Shown: piece after piece, positions 49,874-59,047 of the stretch
Layout: each line of letters opens with the position of its first letter
Numbering within the stretch: the stretch's first letter is position 1
Notes under the pieces: generated by a model
Database searches by the model: none
What the model was told of the DNA's origin: nothing
What the model saw: the letters and a program-made list of their open reading frames with translations, nothing else
Translations under genes and position numbers: made by a program
From: Acetobacter orientalis
Lineage (GTDB): Bacteria > Pseudomonadota > Alphaproteobacteria > Acetobacterales > Acetobacteraceae
DNA length: 64,000 bases
Direction: 5' to 3'
NCBI RefSeq assembly: GCF_000963965.1
Contig: NZ_BAMX01000035.1
Location: 20,971-84,970, forward strand

Positions 49874-52054
49874 TTATGCCCGACCTTCGCGCCACCACCC
49901 GGCAAAGAGAAGCACGAGAGACACCACAAGCATAAGCCATGTGGGCAGTAACGGGGTAGCGCTACGGCCTGTAACCACATGGGCATTACGGTGTGGAAAG
50001 CCTATCCAGCCTGCGCCGTGGTTACTGCCGCCTTCTGTTAAGCGCAGGGTGGGCAGGTTTATGGCGGTGGGGGTGTTGCCAAGCCAAATGGTGGCCCCAC
50101 CACTGGCGCCTACTATGTTTTGGGTGCGTGTGGCGGTTGCACGTAAATCTGCAAATTCTTGCGGGTCTGGTGGTTGTGGGGCGGCAAAGGATTTGTGTGT
50201 GCCGTCATCAACTTGCCAGATACCGGCTTGGTTTGCGGGCATGTGCCCGGTGCTCAGCCCCAAAGGTGCCGGGAGTGTGCTGTCGTTTTCTGGTGTGCTG
50301 GCATGCAGGGCCACGTGGCTGAGTGTGCCATCTGGTGCGGTTACAGTGACAGTTGGCGGGGTAGCCTGCGTGGCGCTGTGGTGGGTTATGCTGAGTGTGC
50401 CACCAGAGAGAGAGGCATTAAGCTGTTCTTCTTCCAGTTCTGGCTCTTTCATGAGCCAGTGGGAGATACGGCGCAGTAGCTCGGCTTGTGGGCCGCCGCC
50501 GCCTTCACCCCTAGACCAGAGCCAAAGCTGGTCTGAGAGCAAAAGAGCAACGCGGCCTTGCTCGACATGATCTAGCACCAGCAGGGGGGTATTATCTGGC
50601 CCGCTTAGCAATGCCTCACCGTGCAAAGTATCGGCCCGTAGGGCGCGGTACCACGGCCCCCATTGGCCAGCAATGCTTGCGCCTGCAGTGGCGGGGGCTG
50701 TGCTGTTAGCTGGGGGGGCACCGGGCAGAGACGCTGTAACCGGGTGCGCACGCCCTTGGGCTGTAAGCTGTGGCCGGAAGGCTTGCTCAATAAGCCCGCC
50801 CTCCCGCGGGACATGGGCTGGCAAGACATCTCCCACGGGTGTGTCTTGCAATGAGCCATAGCCTACAAACTCTGGCCCTGCCGTAAGGAGCAAACCACCG
50901 CCTTTGCGTACAAAATTAGCAATGTTGCGGAGGTAGCTGTGGGGGAGAATGTTTTGGTTCTCAAACCCATCCAGAATGATCAGGTCGAACTGGTTAATTT
51001 TTTCCTGAAACAGTTCCCGCACGGGAAAGGCAATGAGGGCGAGGTCTGAAAGGGGGGTGCCATCATCTTTTTCAGGCGGGCGCAAAATGGTGAAGTGAAT
51101 AAGGTCAACGGATGGATCTGCTTTAAGCAGCCGCCGCCACACGCGCTCACCTTGGTTGGGGGTGCCAGAAATTAACAGCACACGCAGTTTATCGCGAATG
51201 CCGTTCATGCGGGTAATGGTACGGTTGTTAAGCTCAGAGACCTCACCCGCTAAAGGAGAGACCGCAATACTGGTGAGCAACTGGCCGGGGTGCGTAACCG
51301 GCAAAGACAGTGTTTGCGGCGTACCAGTTGTAATGGGGAGCTCAAGTGGGTCTTCACCATTAACGCGCACGGTTAGGGTGGCGGGGGTGCCGGTATGGGT
51401 GCCGGGGCCTGCATCATCAACCTGCACACGCAACGTGGCGTGTTGGCCTACAATAGCGTAGGGCGGCGCTTGTAAAATACGCAGGTGGCGGTCTGTTTCT
51501 TCGCCTTGGGCGGTTAGCAGCACGTGCAGCGGTAGCGTGCTGTGCTGGCCTGTTGTGCCGGTGGGGCTAAGCCGGTCTGGCAGGGTTGGGGGTATGTCTG
51601 TTATTTGCCCATCGGTTAGAAAAACCGCGCCTGCAAACTGGTCTGGCGGAATATCTGCCGCCGCTTGGCTTAAAGCATCAAACAGCCGGGTGCCATCATG
51701 CTCTGCATTGCGGACAGTGACCGTGCGCAAGTTAAGGCCCGGCACGGTATTTTGTGTAAGGGTTTGGGCCGCTTTTTGCGCAATCTCTGCCCGCTGGCCA
51801 AGCGCCATGGAGGGCGATTGGTCAACAACCAAAAGGGCTGTTTGGGGCAGCATGTGCCAGCTTTCATGCAGGCGTTGTGGGCCTGAAAGCCAGAGCAGTA
51901 CGCTAGCAATAGCTGCCAGCCGAAAAAGGGCCCCTTTGGTGCGGTACACAAGGGCTAAAACGCAAAGACCAACGGCAACCAGCCCTAAAAGAGCAAGCAG
52001 CCAAAGCGGCACGAGTGGGGCAAACCCAAAGGTGGCAGCAAGAGTATGGAGCAT
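49874..52054 (-). CDS. Membrane protein with vWA-like domain, last gene of the moxR cluster
   Basis: A 726-residue protein with N-terminal membrane helices (PLWLLALLGLVAVGLCVLAL) and a C-terminal helix (PTWLMLVVSLVLLFAGWW). The part after the N-terminal helices contains a MIDAS-type VVDQSPSMAL (D-x-S-x-S) and FLTDGQITD. The rest is beta-rich with a GATase-like stretch (KGGGLLLTAGPEFVG). Such proteins end moxR-DUF58-DUF4159 clusters in alphaproteobacteria; function is not established. It begins 5 nt after the DUF4159 gene. Confidence 0.82.
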   Translation of the reverse strand: MLHTLAATFGFAPLVPLWLLALLGLVAVGLCVLALVYRTKGALFRLAAIASVLLWLSGPQRLHESWHMLPQTALLVVDQSPSMALGQRAEIAQKAAQTLTQNTVPGLNLRTVTVRNAEHDGTRLFDALSQAAADIPPDQFAGAVFLTDGQITDIPPTLPDRLSPTGTTGQHSTLPLHVLLTAQGEETDRHLRILQAPPYAIVGQHATLRVQVDDAGPGTHTGTPATLTVRVNGEDPLELPITTGTPQTLSLPVTHPGQLLTSIAVSPLAGEVSELNNRTITRMNGIRDKLRVLLISGTPNQGERVWRRLLKADPSVDLIHFTILRPPEKDDGTPLSDLALIAFPVRELFQEKINQFDLIILDGFENQNILPHSYLRNIANFVRKGGGLLLTAGPEFVGYGSLQDTPVGDVLPAHVPREGGLIEQAFRPQLTAQGRAHPVTASLPGAPPANSTAPATAGASIAGQWGPWYRALRADTLHGEALLSGPDNTPLLVLDHVEQGRVALLLSDQLWLWSRGEGGGGPQAELLRRISHWLMKEPELEEEQLNASLSGGTLSITHHSATQATPPTVTVTAPDGTLSHVALHASTPENDSTLPAPLGLSTGHMPANQAGIWQVDDGTHKSFAAPQPPDPQEFADLRATATRTQNIVGASGGATIWLGNTPTAINLPTLRLTEGGSNHGAGWIGFPHRNAHVVTGRSATPLLPTWLMLVVSLVLLFAGWWREGRA

Positions 52055-52059
52055 ATGCT

Positions 52060-54957
52060 TTAGTCTCCCAGCCGTTTGAGCAGCATGGGCACGTGCACTT
52101 GGTCTGCTTTATAATTACCGGTTAAGGCGTAAATGACCGCATTGACCCCAAAACGGTAAGCCATTTGCCGTTGGTCTGCGTCGCCGGGCAGCACGGCGTA
52201 GGGGGTATTGCCGTGTTCATCAACCGCCCAAGCGTGCGCCCAGTCTGCTGCGCCAATAATAACCGGGCTTACATCATCATTTTCAGCTTGGCCCTCACGC
52301 GCGACCCAGATGGCTTGGCCAGCATAGCGGCCCGGAAAGTCGTGCAAGAGGTAAAATGTGTGGGCCAGCAAGTGGTGGTCTGTCATGGTGGTAAGGGGCG
52401 GAATGGGCAGGCCGTTCGTAACACGGCGCAAGGCCTTGCTGCTGCCGGGGGTATCTCCGGCAAAGCCGGTCGAGGCTGTGTCTTGGGTGCTGTTGGAATC
52501 TTGGCCCTGTGTATCAATAAGCAAAATGCCACCATGCGCCATAAAGGCGGTAAGGGCTGCTGTTTGTGCCGGTGTAATGGTGGCATCTGGCGTTATGGGC
52601 CAGTAGAGCAGCGGGTAATAGCTGAGGTCATCTTGGCCAAGGTGCACACCATCTGGGTGCCCGAGCATGGCGGAGGTGCGGGCGTTTGTGTAGTCAGACA
52701 AGCCCTGTAACCCTTGGCGGGACACGGTATCAATTTCATCTTGCCCGGTTACAACATAGGCCAGCCGCGTCTCTAAGGCCGCAGCGGGCACAGCAGGTTG
52801 CGGCGTAGTTTGTGTGGGGGGCGGTGGTAATGCCTCTGGCCCGCCCTCTGTGGGTGGTGGGGGCATGGATGTGCCCGCTTGGCCGGGTAGAGTTTGTGCG
52901 TGCCCGTAGAGTGGGGCCAGAAGTGTTTGCGCCAAGAGTGACACCACCAGCACAGGCACCACGCGGTTACGCTTGAAGAAAGGCCAGCCCACTTTAAGGC
53001 CTGTGCGCATAAGCAGTACCATAAACCCATCAAGCAAAAGGAGGAGGGCAGCCGCACTGAGGCAATACTGGCCTAAGGCTTTATCTGGCCGGTGCCCGGT
53101 AGGTGTTGTGAGCGTACCAAAGGGGCTGGCCGGGGTAAGCTCTGCCACGTGTGTACCCGCATTTAAGGCACGGCGCGTGGTTTTGGGGCCATACAGGCCC
53201 GGAGGGTGGGCCGCTGAAACAACCGTTTTGCCAAAAACATTCGCTTTTAGCCCCCGTGCAGAAGGTGGGGGTGGGCCAAGCACGCCGTCTCCATCGAGGG
53301 TGAGAACGGGGGCGAGTGTTGTGTCATCTGCTGGAATACTCACGCCGTTTGCGTGGTCTGTCAGGCGCTGCAACATGCTGACAAACAGGCCAGAGAGCGG
53401 CAGGTTAGACCAGTCCGCTGTGCTGCTAACATGAAACAAAACCACCTCGCCCTTACCAAGGGGGGTGTGGGTCACCAGCGGCGTGCCATCTGCCAGTTTG
53501 GCCCAGCTATGGCTTTCAAGGTCGGCCATTGGGCTGGCTAATACTTGCCGGTTGACCGTAACGTCTGAAGGGACGCTCAGCCCATGAAAGGGTGATTGTG
53601 TGCCAAATGGGGCCAGTGTTTGCGGTGTGCCCCATGTCATGGTGCCGCCAAGTTGGCGGGAGCCATCAAGCAGGGCAACGGGCAGCAGGGTGTCTGTTGC
53701 ACCGTTGGTGGGGGGAGAGGGGGTATCGGCCTGCGCAATGGGGGGGCTATCGTTTTCTGCCTGTTGGGCACCGGCTAAGGCGGGCCCGGCAAAGCGGATA
53801 AGGGTGCCGCCATTGGCAACCCACGCAGCAATTTTGTGGCGCAAGGCGGGGTCTGCCAAGGTGCCGTCTGGTGCAATCATGACCGAAAGAGGCTGGCCTA
53901 GCAGGGCAGAACCTGTGCCCTCATGCACGTCTGATGTAGGAGCTAAGGCCCGGCGTAAGTAAAAAAGTGGGCCAATAAGGGGGGTATCTGCCGCACCAGA
54001 GGTGATGAGCCCCACCGGGCGCAGCCTGTCGCCTTCATCAAGCAAAAGGGTGGTGGCAGCACCGGGTAGGCCTGAAAGTGTAAGGGCATCTATGCGGTTG
54101 CGCACAATGCTGGGTAGGTCAACGTTGATAGCAGCCATGTTGGCATTGGCAGGCAGCGTGATGGGAAAAGAGGCCAGCGTGCCGCCATCTTGGGTGTGTA
54201 CGCTGAGTGTAACCGAGCGGGGCGTTGGGGCAGGTAGGGCCAACACTGTGCCCATGAGCGTGCCGGTATGGTCTGTTACGGGTTTGAGGGCGTAAACCGG
54301 GCTTTGGTCAAACCGAATTTCCTGCACGGGGCCGAGGGTTTTTAGGGCCGTGGCCAAAGCGGTATCGGCTGTGCTGGCAACCCCATTAGACAGGTACACT
54401 ACGCTGCCAAAGCTGCCCGGTGGGTGCGCGGTTAGGGTTTTTGCCAAAGTGGCGCGGTCTGTACCCCATGGCATGGGGCGGAGGGCCGCAAGCTCTTGCC
54501 TGACAACGGCTGCGGGTTGTGCAACCAGAGCGTTTTGTGTGTCTTGCGTAATGGTGGGCGGGGCTGCTGTGCGCAGCAGCAGCACGGGGCGGTTTGCGTG
54601 CTCGGCATCATCAAGCAAAGACAGGGCGGTGTTGAGGCGCTGGTTCCAGTTTGTGGCGGCCAGCATGTCATCATCTAACACCACGGCAATAGGGCCGTGC
54701 CCGGCAGGGGGCAGGCGGTTGCCGGGTAAAACAGGCTGCGCCAGCCCTAAAACCAGCAAAGTAAGGGCCGCTAACCTGATAAGTAAGAGCCAAAGTGGTG
54801 CGCGGGCCGCGTCTGTCTCTTTTGGGTGCAGGCTGCGTAAAATTTGGATGGGTGGAAAAGTTTGCGTGCGGGGTTTGGGTGGTGTGGCTTTAAGCAGCCA
54901 CCAAACGAGCGGCAGGCTAAGCAGGCCAGCTAGGGCTATGGGGGTTAGAAAAATCAT
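52060..54957 (-). CDS. DUF4159 membrane protein with BatA-like N-terminus
   Basis: A 965-residue protein. The N-terminus (IFLTPIALAGLLSLPLVWWL) is the BatA/aerotolerance-type membrane start. A vWA-like region follows in which the expected D-x-S-x-S is replaced by VLDDDMLAA, so metal binding is doubtful. Further helices occur near residues 620-690. The C-terminal DUF4159 domain runs from AYVVTGQDEIDTVSRQG to the end. It overlaps the DUF58 gene by 4 nt. Role unknown; neighbours suggest a MoxR-dependent envelope complex. Confidence 0.85.
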   Translation of the reverse strand: MIFLTPIALAGLLSLPLVWWLLKATPPKPRTQTFPPIQILRSLHPKETDAARAPLWLLLIRLAALTLLVLGLAQPVLPGNRLPPAGHGPIAVVLDDDMLAATNWNQRLNTALSLLDDAEHANRPVLLLRTAAPPTITQDTQNALVAQPAAVVRQELAALRPMPWGTDRATLAKTLTAHPPGSFGSVVYLSNGVASTADTALATALKTLGPVQEIRFDQSPVYALKPVTDHTGTLMGTVLALPAPTPRSVTLSVHTQDGGTLASFPITLPANANMAAINVDLPSIVRNRIDALTLSGLPGAATTLLLDEGDRLRPVGLITSGAADTPLIGPLFYLRRALAPTSDVHEGTGSALLGQPLSVMIAPDGTLADPALRHKIAAWVANGGTLIRFAGPALAGAQQAENDSPPIAQADTPSPPTNGATDTLLPVALLDGSRQLGGTMTWGTPQTLAPFGTQSPFHGLSVPSDVTVNRQVLASPMADLESHSWAKLADGTPLVTHTPLGKGEVVLFHVSSTADWSNLPLSGLFVSMLQRLTDHANGVSIPADDTTLAPVLTLDGDGVLGPPPPSARGLKANVFGKTVVSAAHPPGLYGPKTTRRALNAGTHVAELTPASPFGTLTTPTGHRPDKALGQYCLSAAALLLLLDGFMVLLMRTGLKVGWPFFKRNRVVPVLVVSLLAQTLLAPLYGHAQTLPGQAGTSMPPPPTEGGPEALPPPPTQTTPQPAVPAAALETRLAYVVTGQDEIDTVSRQGLQGLSDYTNARTSAMLGHPDGVHLGQDDLSYYPLLYWPITPDATITPAQTAALTAFMAHGGILLIDTQGQDSNSTQDTASTGFAGDTPGSSKALRRVTNGLPIPPLTTMTDHHLLAHTFYLLHDFPGRYAGQAIWVAREGQAENDDVSPVIIGAADWAHAWAVDEHGNTPYAVLPGDADQRQMAYRFGVNAVIYALTGNYKADQVHVPMLLKRLGD

Positions 54958-56009
54958 ACACGGCCCCCGTTATGGTGCGTGTGTGCGCTCATTTGGTCTT
55001 GCAGGGCAAGCAGCGTGGGTAAGGGCGCGTTTTGTGTAGTGTGGTGTGTGAGTGTGTGGCCATAGCGGCTTGCGTAAGTTTGCAAGGTAGCGGTGTGTGC
55101 GCTCATTTGGTCTTTATAGGCCTGCTGTAAGGCTTGCACATGGGGCAGGTCTAGCGGGGCCTCGTGCTCTAACCCTTGAAATGTGATGTGGCCTTTATAG
55201 GGCAGTAAATATTCGACGGGGTCTGCAATATGCACAAGATGTGCTTGTGCGGGCACACCTGCAAGGTGTTGGAGTGTTGCATGCAGGAGGGAGGCATCGC
55301 ACAAAAAGTCGCTGGCAATAATAAGCCGTGCGTGGCGTGGCACGACAGATGTTGGGGGGAGTGCTGCAAAAGGGGGCGTGGTCGTTTTTGCCATACCCAC
55401 CAAGGTCAGGGCTAACCGTTCTAGCGGTGTGCCTGCCGGGGGTGGGGTTGCTGGCCCGCTTGGGGTTAGCAGGCGCACATGCTCCCCATTGCGCAACAAA
55501 TACGCGGCCAGTGCCAGTTGCAGCAAAATAGCCCGCTCACCCTTTTCTGGCAGGTTGGGGGCAGAGCGCCACTGCATGGACGGTGTTAGGTCGCACCACA
55601 ACAAATAGGTTTGGGGGGCTTGGGCCTCTGTTTCCCGCACGTAAGCGTGGGCTGTGCGGGCAGATTGCCGCCAGTCTATGTGGTGTACAGGCTCACCGGG
55701 TTGGGCTTGGCGGTATTGCCAGAAACTCTCACCACTGCCTGCGCGCTTTTGGCCGTGCTGCCCTGCTTGAAGGGTTGCCGCAAGGTGGTTGGCTTGCAGC
55801 ATAAGGTCAGGCAGGCGGGCCGCAAGCGCTGCGGCCTGTGGGGCTAACCGAGCCGGGTTGGGCTGTTCTTGCGTTTTACGGGGGGCTGCGCTGGCTTTAG
55901 GCGTGAGCGAGGCCGTAAAGTCTTGCGCGGCCGACCAATCATCACGCGGTGGGTGAGGTTGTGGCGTGCGTTTTGTAAGACGCTGCAAGAAGCTGGCGAG
56001 AGCAGGCAA
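54954..56009 (-). CDS. DUF58 domain protein
   Basis: A 351-residue protein. The DUF58 core is GSGESFWQYRQAQPGEPVHH followed by IDWRQSARTAHAYVRE; a vWA fold follows with a MIDAS variant CDLTPSMQW (D-x-T-x-S). It begins 5 nt after moxR and overlaps DUF4159 by 4 nt. DUF58 proteins are regular partners of MoxR ATPases, thought to act with them in assembly of envelope or metal-containing complexes; the target here is unknown. Confidence 0.9.
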   Translation of the reverse strand: MPALASFLQRLTKRTPQPHPPRDDWSAAQDFTASLTPKASAAPRKTQEQPNPARLAPQAAALAARLPDLMLQANHLAATLQAGQHGQKRAGSGESFWQYRQAQPGEPVHHIDWRQSARTAHAYVRETEAQAPQTYLLWCDLTPSMQWRSAPNLPEKGERAILLQLALAAYLLRNGEHVRLLTPSGPATPPPAGTPLERLALTLVGMAKTTTPPFAALPPTSVVPRHARLIIASDFLCDASLLHATLQHLAGVPAQAHLVHIADPVEYLLPYKGHITFQGLEHEAPLDLPHVQALQQAYKDQMSAHTATLQTYASRYGHTLTHHTTQNAPLPTLLALQDQMSAHTHHNGGRV

Positions 56010-56014
56010 GAGGT

Positions 56015-57037
56015 TTAGCCTAAATGTTTCAAAAGCTGGGTCAGTACATCATCAAGCTGCACGCCATCTGCCCGGGCGGTAAAGGTTAGCCCCATACGGT
56101 GGGCCAACACGGGGCGGGCGAGGGCAATAACGTCATCCAAATTGGGAGAGAGGCGGCCATCTAGCAATGCGCGCGCACGGGTGGCCAGCATAAGGGCCTG
56201 TGCCGCACGTGGGCCGGGGCCCCATGCAATTTGGGTGCGTAGAGTGTCGTTATATGTGGTTTCTGGGCGGGCGGAACGTACAAGCTGCAAAATGGCATCT
56301 ATAATTTTGTCACCCACGGGTAGGGTGCGTACCAGAGTTTGGGCAGCACTTAGGGTTTCTGCCGTAATAATTTGTTGGGCGGTGGCTTTCTGGGCGCCGG
56401 TTGTGGCCAGCAGCATGGCCCGCTCTGCGGCCTCATCTGGGAAGGTGAGGGGAATTTGCAGCATGAAGCGGTCTAGCTGGGCTTCAGGCAGGGGGTAGGT
56501 GCCTTCTTGGTCTAGCGGGTTTTGGGTGGCGAGAACATGGAAAGGCTGTGGCAGCTTGTATTCTGTGCCTGCAACGGCAACGCGGTGCTCTTGCATGGCT
56601 TGCAGCAGGGCAGACTGGGTGCGGGGGCTGGCGCGGTTAATTTCGTCGGCCATAAGCAACTGGCAAAACACGGGGCCGGGCACAAAACGGAAGCTCCGGC
56701 GGCCTGTGGCATCTTCATCTAAAATTTCGCTGCCCGTAATGTCTGAGGGCATAAGGTCTGGGGTAAACTGCACGCGGCGGGCATCTAGCCCCAGCACGGT
56801 ACCTAGTGTGGTGACCAGCAGGGTTTTGCCAAGGCCGGGTGCGCCAACCAGCAGGCCGTGCCCGCCCGCTAAAATAGCGGTAAGGGTCTGGTTAATAACC
56901 TGCTCCTGCCCAAAAAGGAGTCGTGAGACCTCTTGCTGCACGGTTTGCAGCTGGGCACAAAGGCGGTCTGCCTCGCGCACATCTGGGGTAAGAGAAGCGT
57001 TCTGGCCGAAGGCGGGCTGTGTGTCAGATACGGTCAT
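56015..57037 (-). CDS. MoxR-family AAA+ ATPase
   Basis: A 340-residue chaperone-like ATPase. Walker A is GAPGLGKTLL, Walker B LLMADEINRASP, and sensor-type ATQNPLDQEGTYPLPEAQLDRF is conserved (cited in part: ATQNPLDQEGTYPLPEAQLD). First gene of the minus-strand operon moxR-DUF58-DUF4159-vWA. It diverges from DUF1285, leaving a 98-nt shared promoter region with a TATATC at 57088-57093. Confidence 0.95.
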   Translation of the reverse strand: MTVSDTQPAFGQNASLTPDVREADRLCAQLQTVQQEVSRLLFGQEQVINQTLTAILAGGHGLLVGAPGLGKTLLVTTLGTVLGLDARRVQFTPDLMPSDITGSEILDEDATGRRSFRFVPGPVFCQLLMADEINRASPRTQSALLQAMQEHRVAVAGTEYKLPQPFHVLATQNPLDQEGTYPLPEAQLDRFMLQIPLTFPDEAAERAMLLATTGAQKATAQQIITAETLSAAQTLVRTLPVGDKIIDAILQLVRSARPETTYNDTLRTQIAWGPGPRAAQALMLATRARALLDGRLSPNLDDVIALARPVLAHRMGLTFTARADGVQLDDVLTQLLKHLG

Positions 57038-57135
57038 GGGTCCAGTCTGGTCAGATACGGGGCTTACATCAAGCGGGGTACCATCCCTATATCATGCTCT
57101 AAGCAGTGAAACAGTCATAACAGGATTATCTGTCA

Positions 57136-57729
57136 GTGCAGGACAAAGCCCCTTTTTCTGAGAGTGCACTACAATGCCACGGCGCAACAGCAGAAACGGC
57201 AGATGGTGAAGAAAATACCAGAAAACTGCCCTTTTTGATTAAGCGAGATGGTGTGTGGTTGTACCGGGGCACACCTATTAAACGCAAAGCCATGGTTTGC
57301 ATGTTTGGCTCTATGCTAACGCGCGATGAAAAAGGCACCTACTTGTTACGCACCCCCTTTGAAAGCGGGGACATAGAAGTGGAAGATGTGCCATTTTTGG
57401 CCGTAGAGCTAGACTGGCAAGGCGCTGGACGGCTGCAAAAACTGTGTTTTCGGACCAATATTGATGAACCTGTGGTGGCCAGCAGAGACAACCCGATTCG
57501 CGCTTATTGGCAAACGCCGCCCGATGCGTGTTGCGATGGCGGCTGCCCCCCCTACCTAACCATTAGGGCTGGTGATGGAGCGTTTCCGATAGAGGCACGT
57601 TTATCGCGCCCAGTGTGGTACGAACTCGCAGCCTTGGCCGAGCCGGGGCAGTGCAATGGTGTGCCGTGCATGGGGGTGTGGAGCTGTGACTGCTTTTTTC
57701 CGCTCTCTCTTATGCCCTCAGACGGGTAA
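57136..57729 (+). CDS. DUF1285 domain protein
   Basis: A 197-residue protein from a GTG start with AGGA about 10 nt upstream. The DUF1285 features are the N-terminal LPFLIKRDGVWLYRGTPIKR, the middle RTPFESGDIEVEDVPFLAVE and the FRTNIDEPVVA stretch. The last 50 residues (from PIEARLSRPVWYELAALA) run longer than I expect for the family, with a Cys-rich end (CNGVPCMGVWSCDCFF). Role unknown. It lies divergently to moxR and 9 nt before cca, a conserved alphaproteobacterial neighbourhood. Confidence 0.85.
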   Translation: MQDKAPFSESALQCHGATAETADGEENTRKLPFLIKRDGVWLYRGTPIKRKAMVCMFGSMLTRDEKGTYLLRTPFESGDIEVEDVPFLAVELDWQGAGRLQKLCFRTNIDEPVVASRDNPIRAYWQTPPDACCDGGCPPYLTIRAGDGAFPIEARLSRPVWYELAALAEPGQCNGVPCMGVWSCDCFFPLSLMPSDG

Positions 57730-57738
57730 GGTTTGGGT

Positions 57739-58974
57739 ATGGCTGAGCACACAACATCTTTGGCACTAAATGCTGGCAGCGTAGGGTTGGCGCCAGCGCA
57801 GCGGCAGGCTTTGGCGCATATTTGGGCGGTATTGCCCCATGCCCGCCTTGTGGGTGGTGTGGTGCGCGACCTGTTGGCAGGGCGCAGTGTGGCCGATGTT
57901 GATATAGCAACCCCAGAGCCACCCGAGCACGTGCAAGCCACGCTTGAAGCCGCTGGCATTAAAGTGGTGCCAACAGGCTTGGCGCATGGCACCGTTACAG
58001 CCGTAATTGACAGTGCCCCTTACGAAATTACAACCCTACGCCAAGACACTGAAACAGATGGCCGCCACGCGGTGGTAAGCTGGACGCAAGACTGGCAGCA
58101 AGATGCAGCCCGGCGTGATTTTACCATCAATGCGATGTCGCGCGATAAAGAGGGTGTGCTGTTTGATTATTTTGGCGGGCAGGCAGACCTGCAAGCCGGG
58201 CATGTGCGTTTTGTAGGCCAAGCGGCCCAACGTATTGAAGAAGACGCCCTGCGTATTTTACGTTTTTTTCGCTTTCAGGGCCGCTACGGCCACGGGCAGC
58301 CAGATGTGCAGGCTGTAACGGCCATAGAGAAAAGAACTGATCTGTTAAAAAAACTCTCGGTTGAGCGGGTATGGTCTGAGCTGCAACGCTTGTTGGTAGG
58401 GCCACAGGCCGCACAGCAGGTGTTGCTTATGGCGCGCTTGGGTGTGTTGGCAGCCGTGTTTGCCCAAGGGGTAAGGGTAGAGCATTTTGCAGCCTTGGTA
58501 GCGGTGGGGGCACCGTCAGAGCCGGTGCTGCGCTTAGCTGGCTTAATTGATGGCGGGGCGGAGGCTTGCGCCCGTAACTTAAAACTTTCCCGCGTTGAGG
58601 AGAGTTTACTGAAGGCTTTACTCACGCCCGTTGGCCTACAGCCAGAGTTGAGCGATGCAGAGCTAAGCTGCCTGCTGTCAGATAATGCTTTGCCGGTTTT
58701 GCTGGGGCAAAGTTGGCTGGCGCAAGCAACTGCTTTGCTGGTGTGCCCGGCTAGGCAGGCTGAGAGTGCGCAGGCTTTTGCACAGTTACGGCAAAGGCTT
58801 GTAACGCTGCCTGTGCCGGTGTTTCCGGTAGCGGGTAAAGACCTTTTGGCCGCCGGGGTGCCGCCGGGGCCGCAGATGGGGCAAATACTGGCCCGCTTGC
58901 GCCAGTGGTGGCAGCAAAACGGCTGTACCCCCACACAAGAGGCCTGCTTGGCGCAGGTGCCCTTTTTGCACTGA
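57739..58974 (+). CDS. cca: CCA tRNA nucleotidyltransferase
   Basis: Adds or repairs the CCA end of tRNAs. The product is 411 residues from ATG 57739 (a TTG two codons earlier is less likely). The class II head domain has RLVGGVVRDLLAGRSVADVDIAT (core LVGGVVRDLL and the metal-binding DVD), with ARRDFTINAMS and RFVGQAAQRIEEDALRILRFFRF downstream (motifs RRDFTINA and RIxEDxLRILR). It forms a two-gene unit with DUF1285. The related poly(A) polymerase is a possible alternative, but the alphaproteobacterial context favours CCA addition. Confidence 0.92.
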   Translation: MAEHTTSLALNAGSVGLAPAQRQALAHIWAVLPHARLVGGVVRDLLAGRSVADVDIATPEPPEHVQATLEAAGIKVVPTGLAHGTVTAVIDSAPYEITTLRQDTETDGRHAVVSWTQDWQQDAARRDFTINAMSRDKEGVLFDYFGGQADLQAGHVRFVGQAAQRIEEDALRILRFFRFQGRYGHGQPDVQAVTAIEKRTDLLKKLSVERVWSELQRLLVGPQAAQQVLLMARLGVLAAVFAQGVRVEHFAALVAVGAPSEPVLRLAGLIDGGAEACARNLKLSRVEESLLKALLTPVGLQPELSDAELSCLLSDNALPVLLGQSWLAQATALLVCPARQAESAQAFAQLRQRLVTLPVPVFPVAGKDLLAAGVPPGPQMGQILARLRQWWQQNGCTPTQEACLAQVPFLH

Positions 58975-59047
58975 GTGTTTGTTGCTGCGTACGAATTTTA
59001 GAGACGGGGGCTTTTACTGGTGCCTGTGGGGCTGGTAGAGGGACTAA

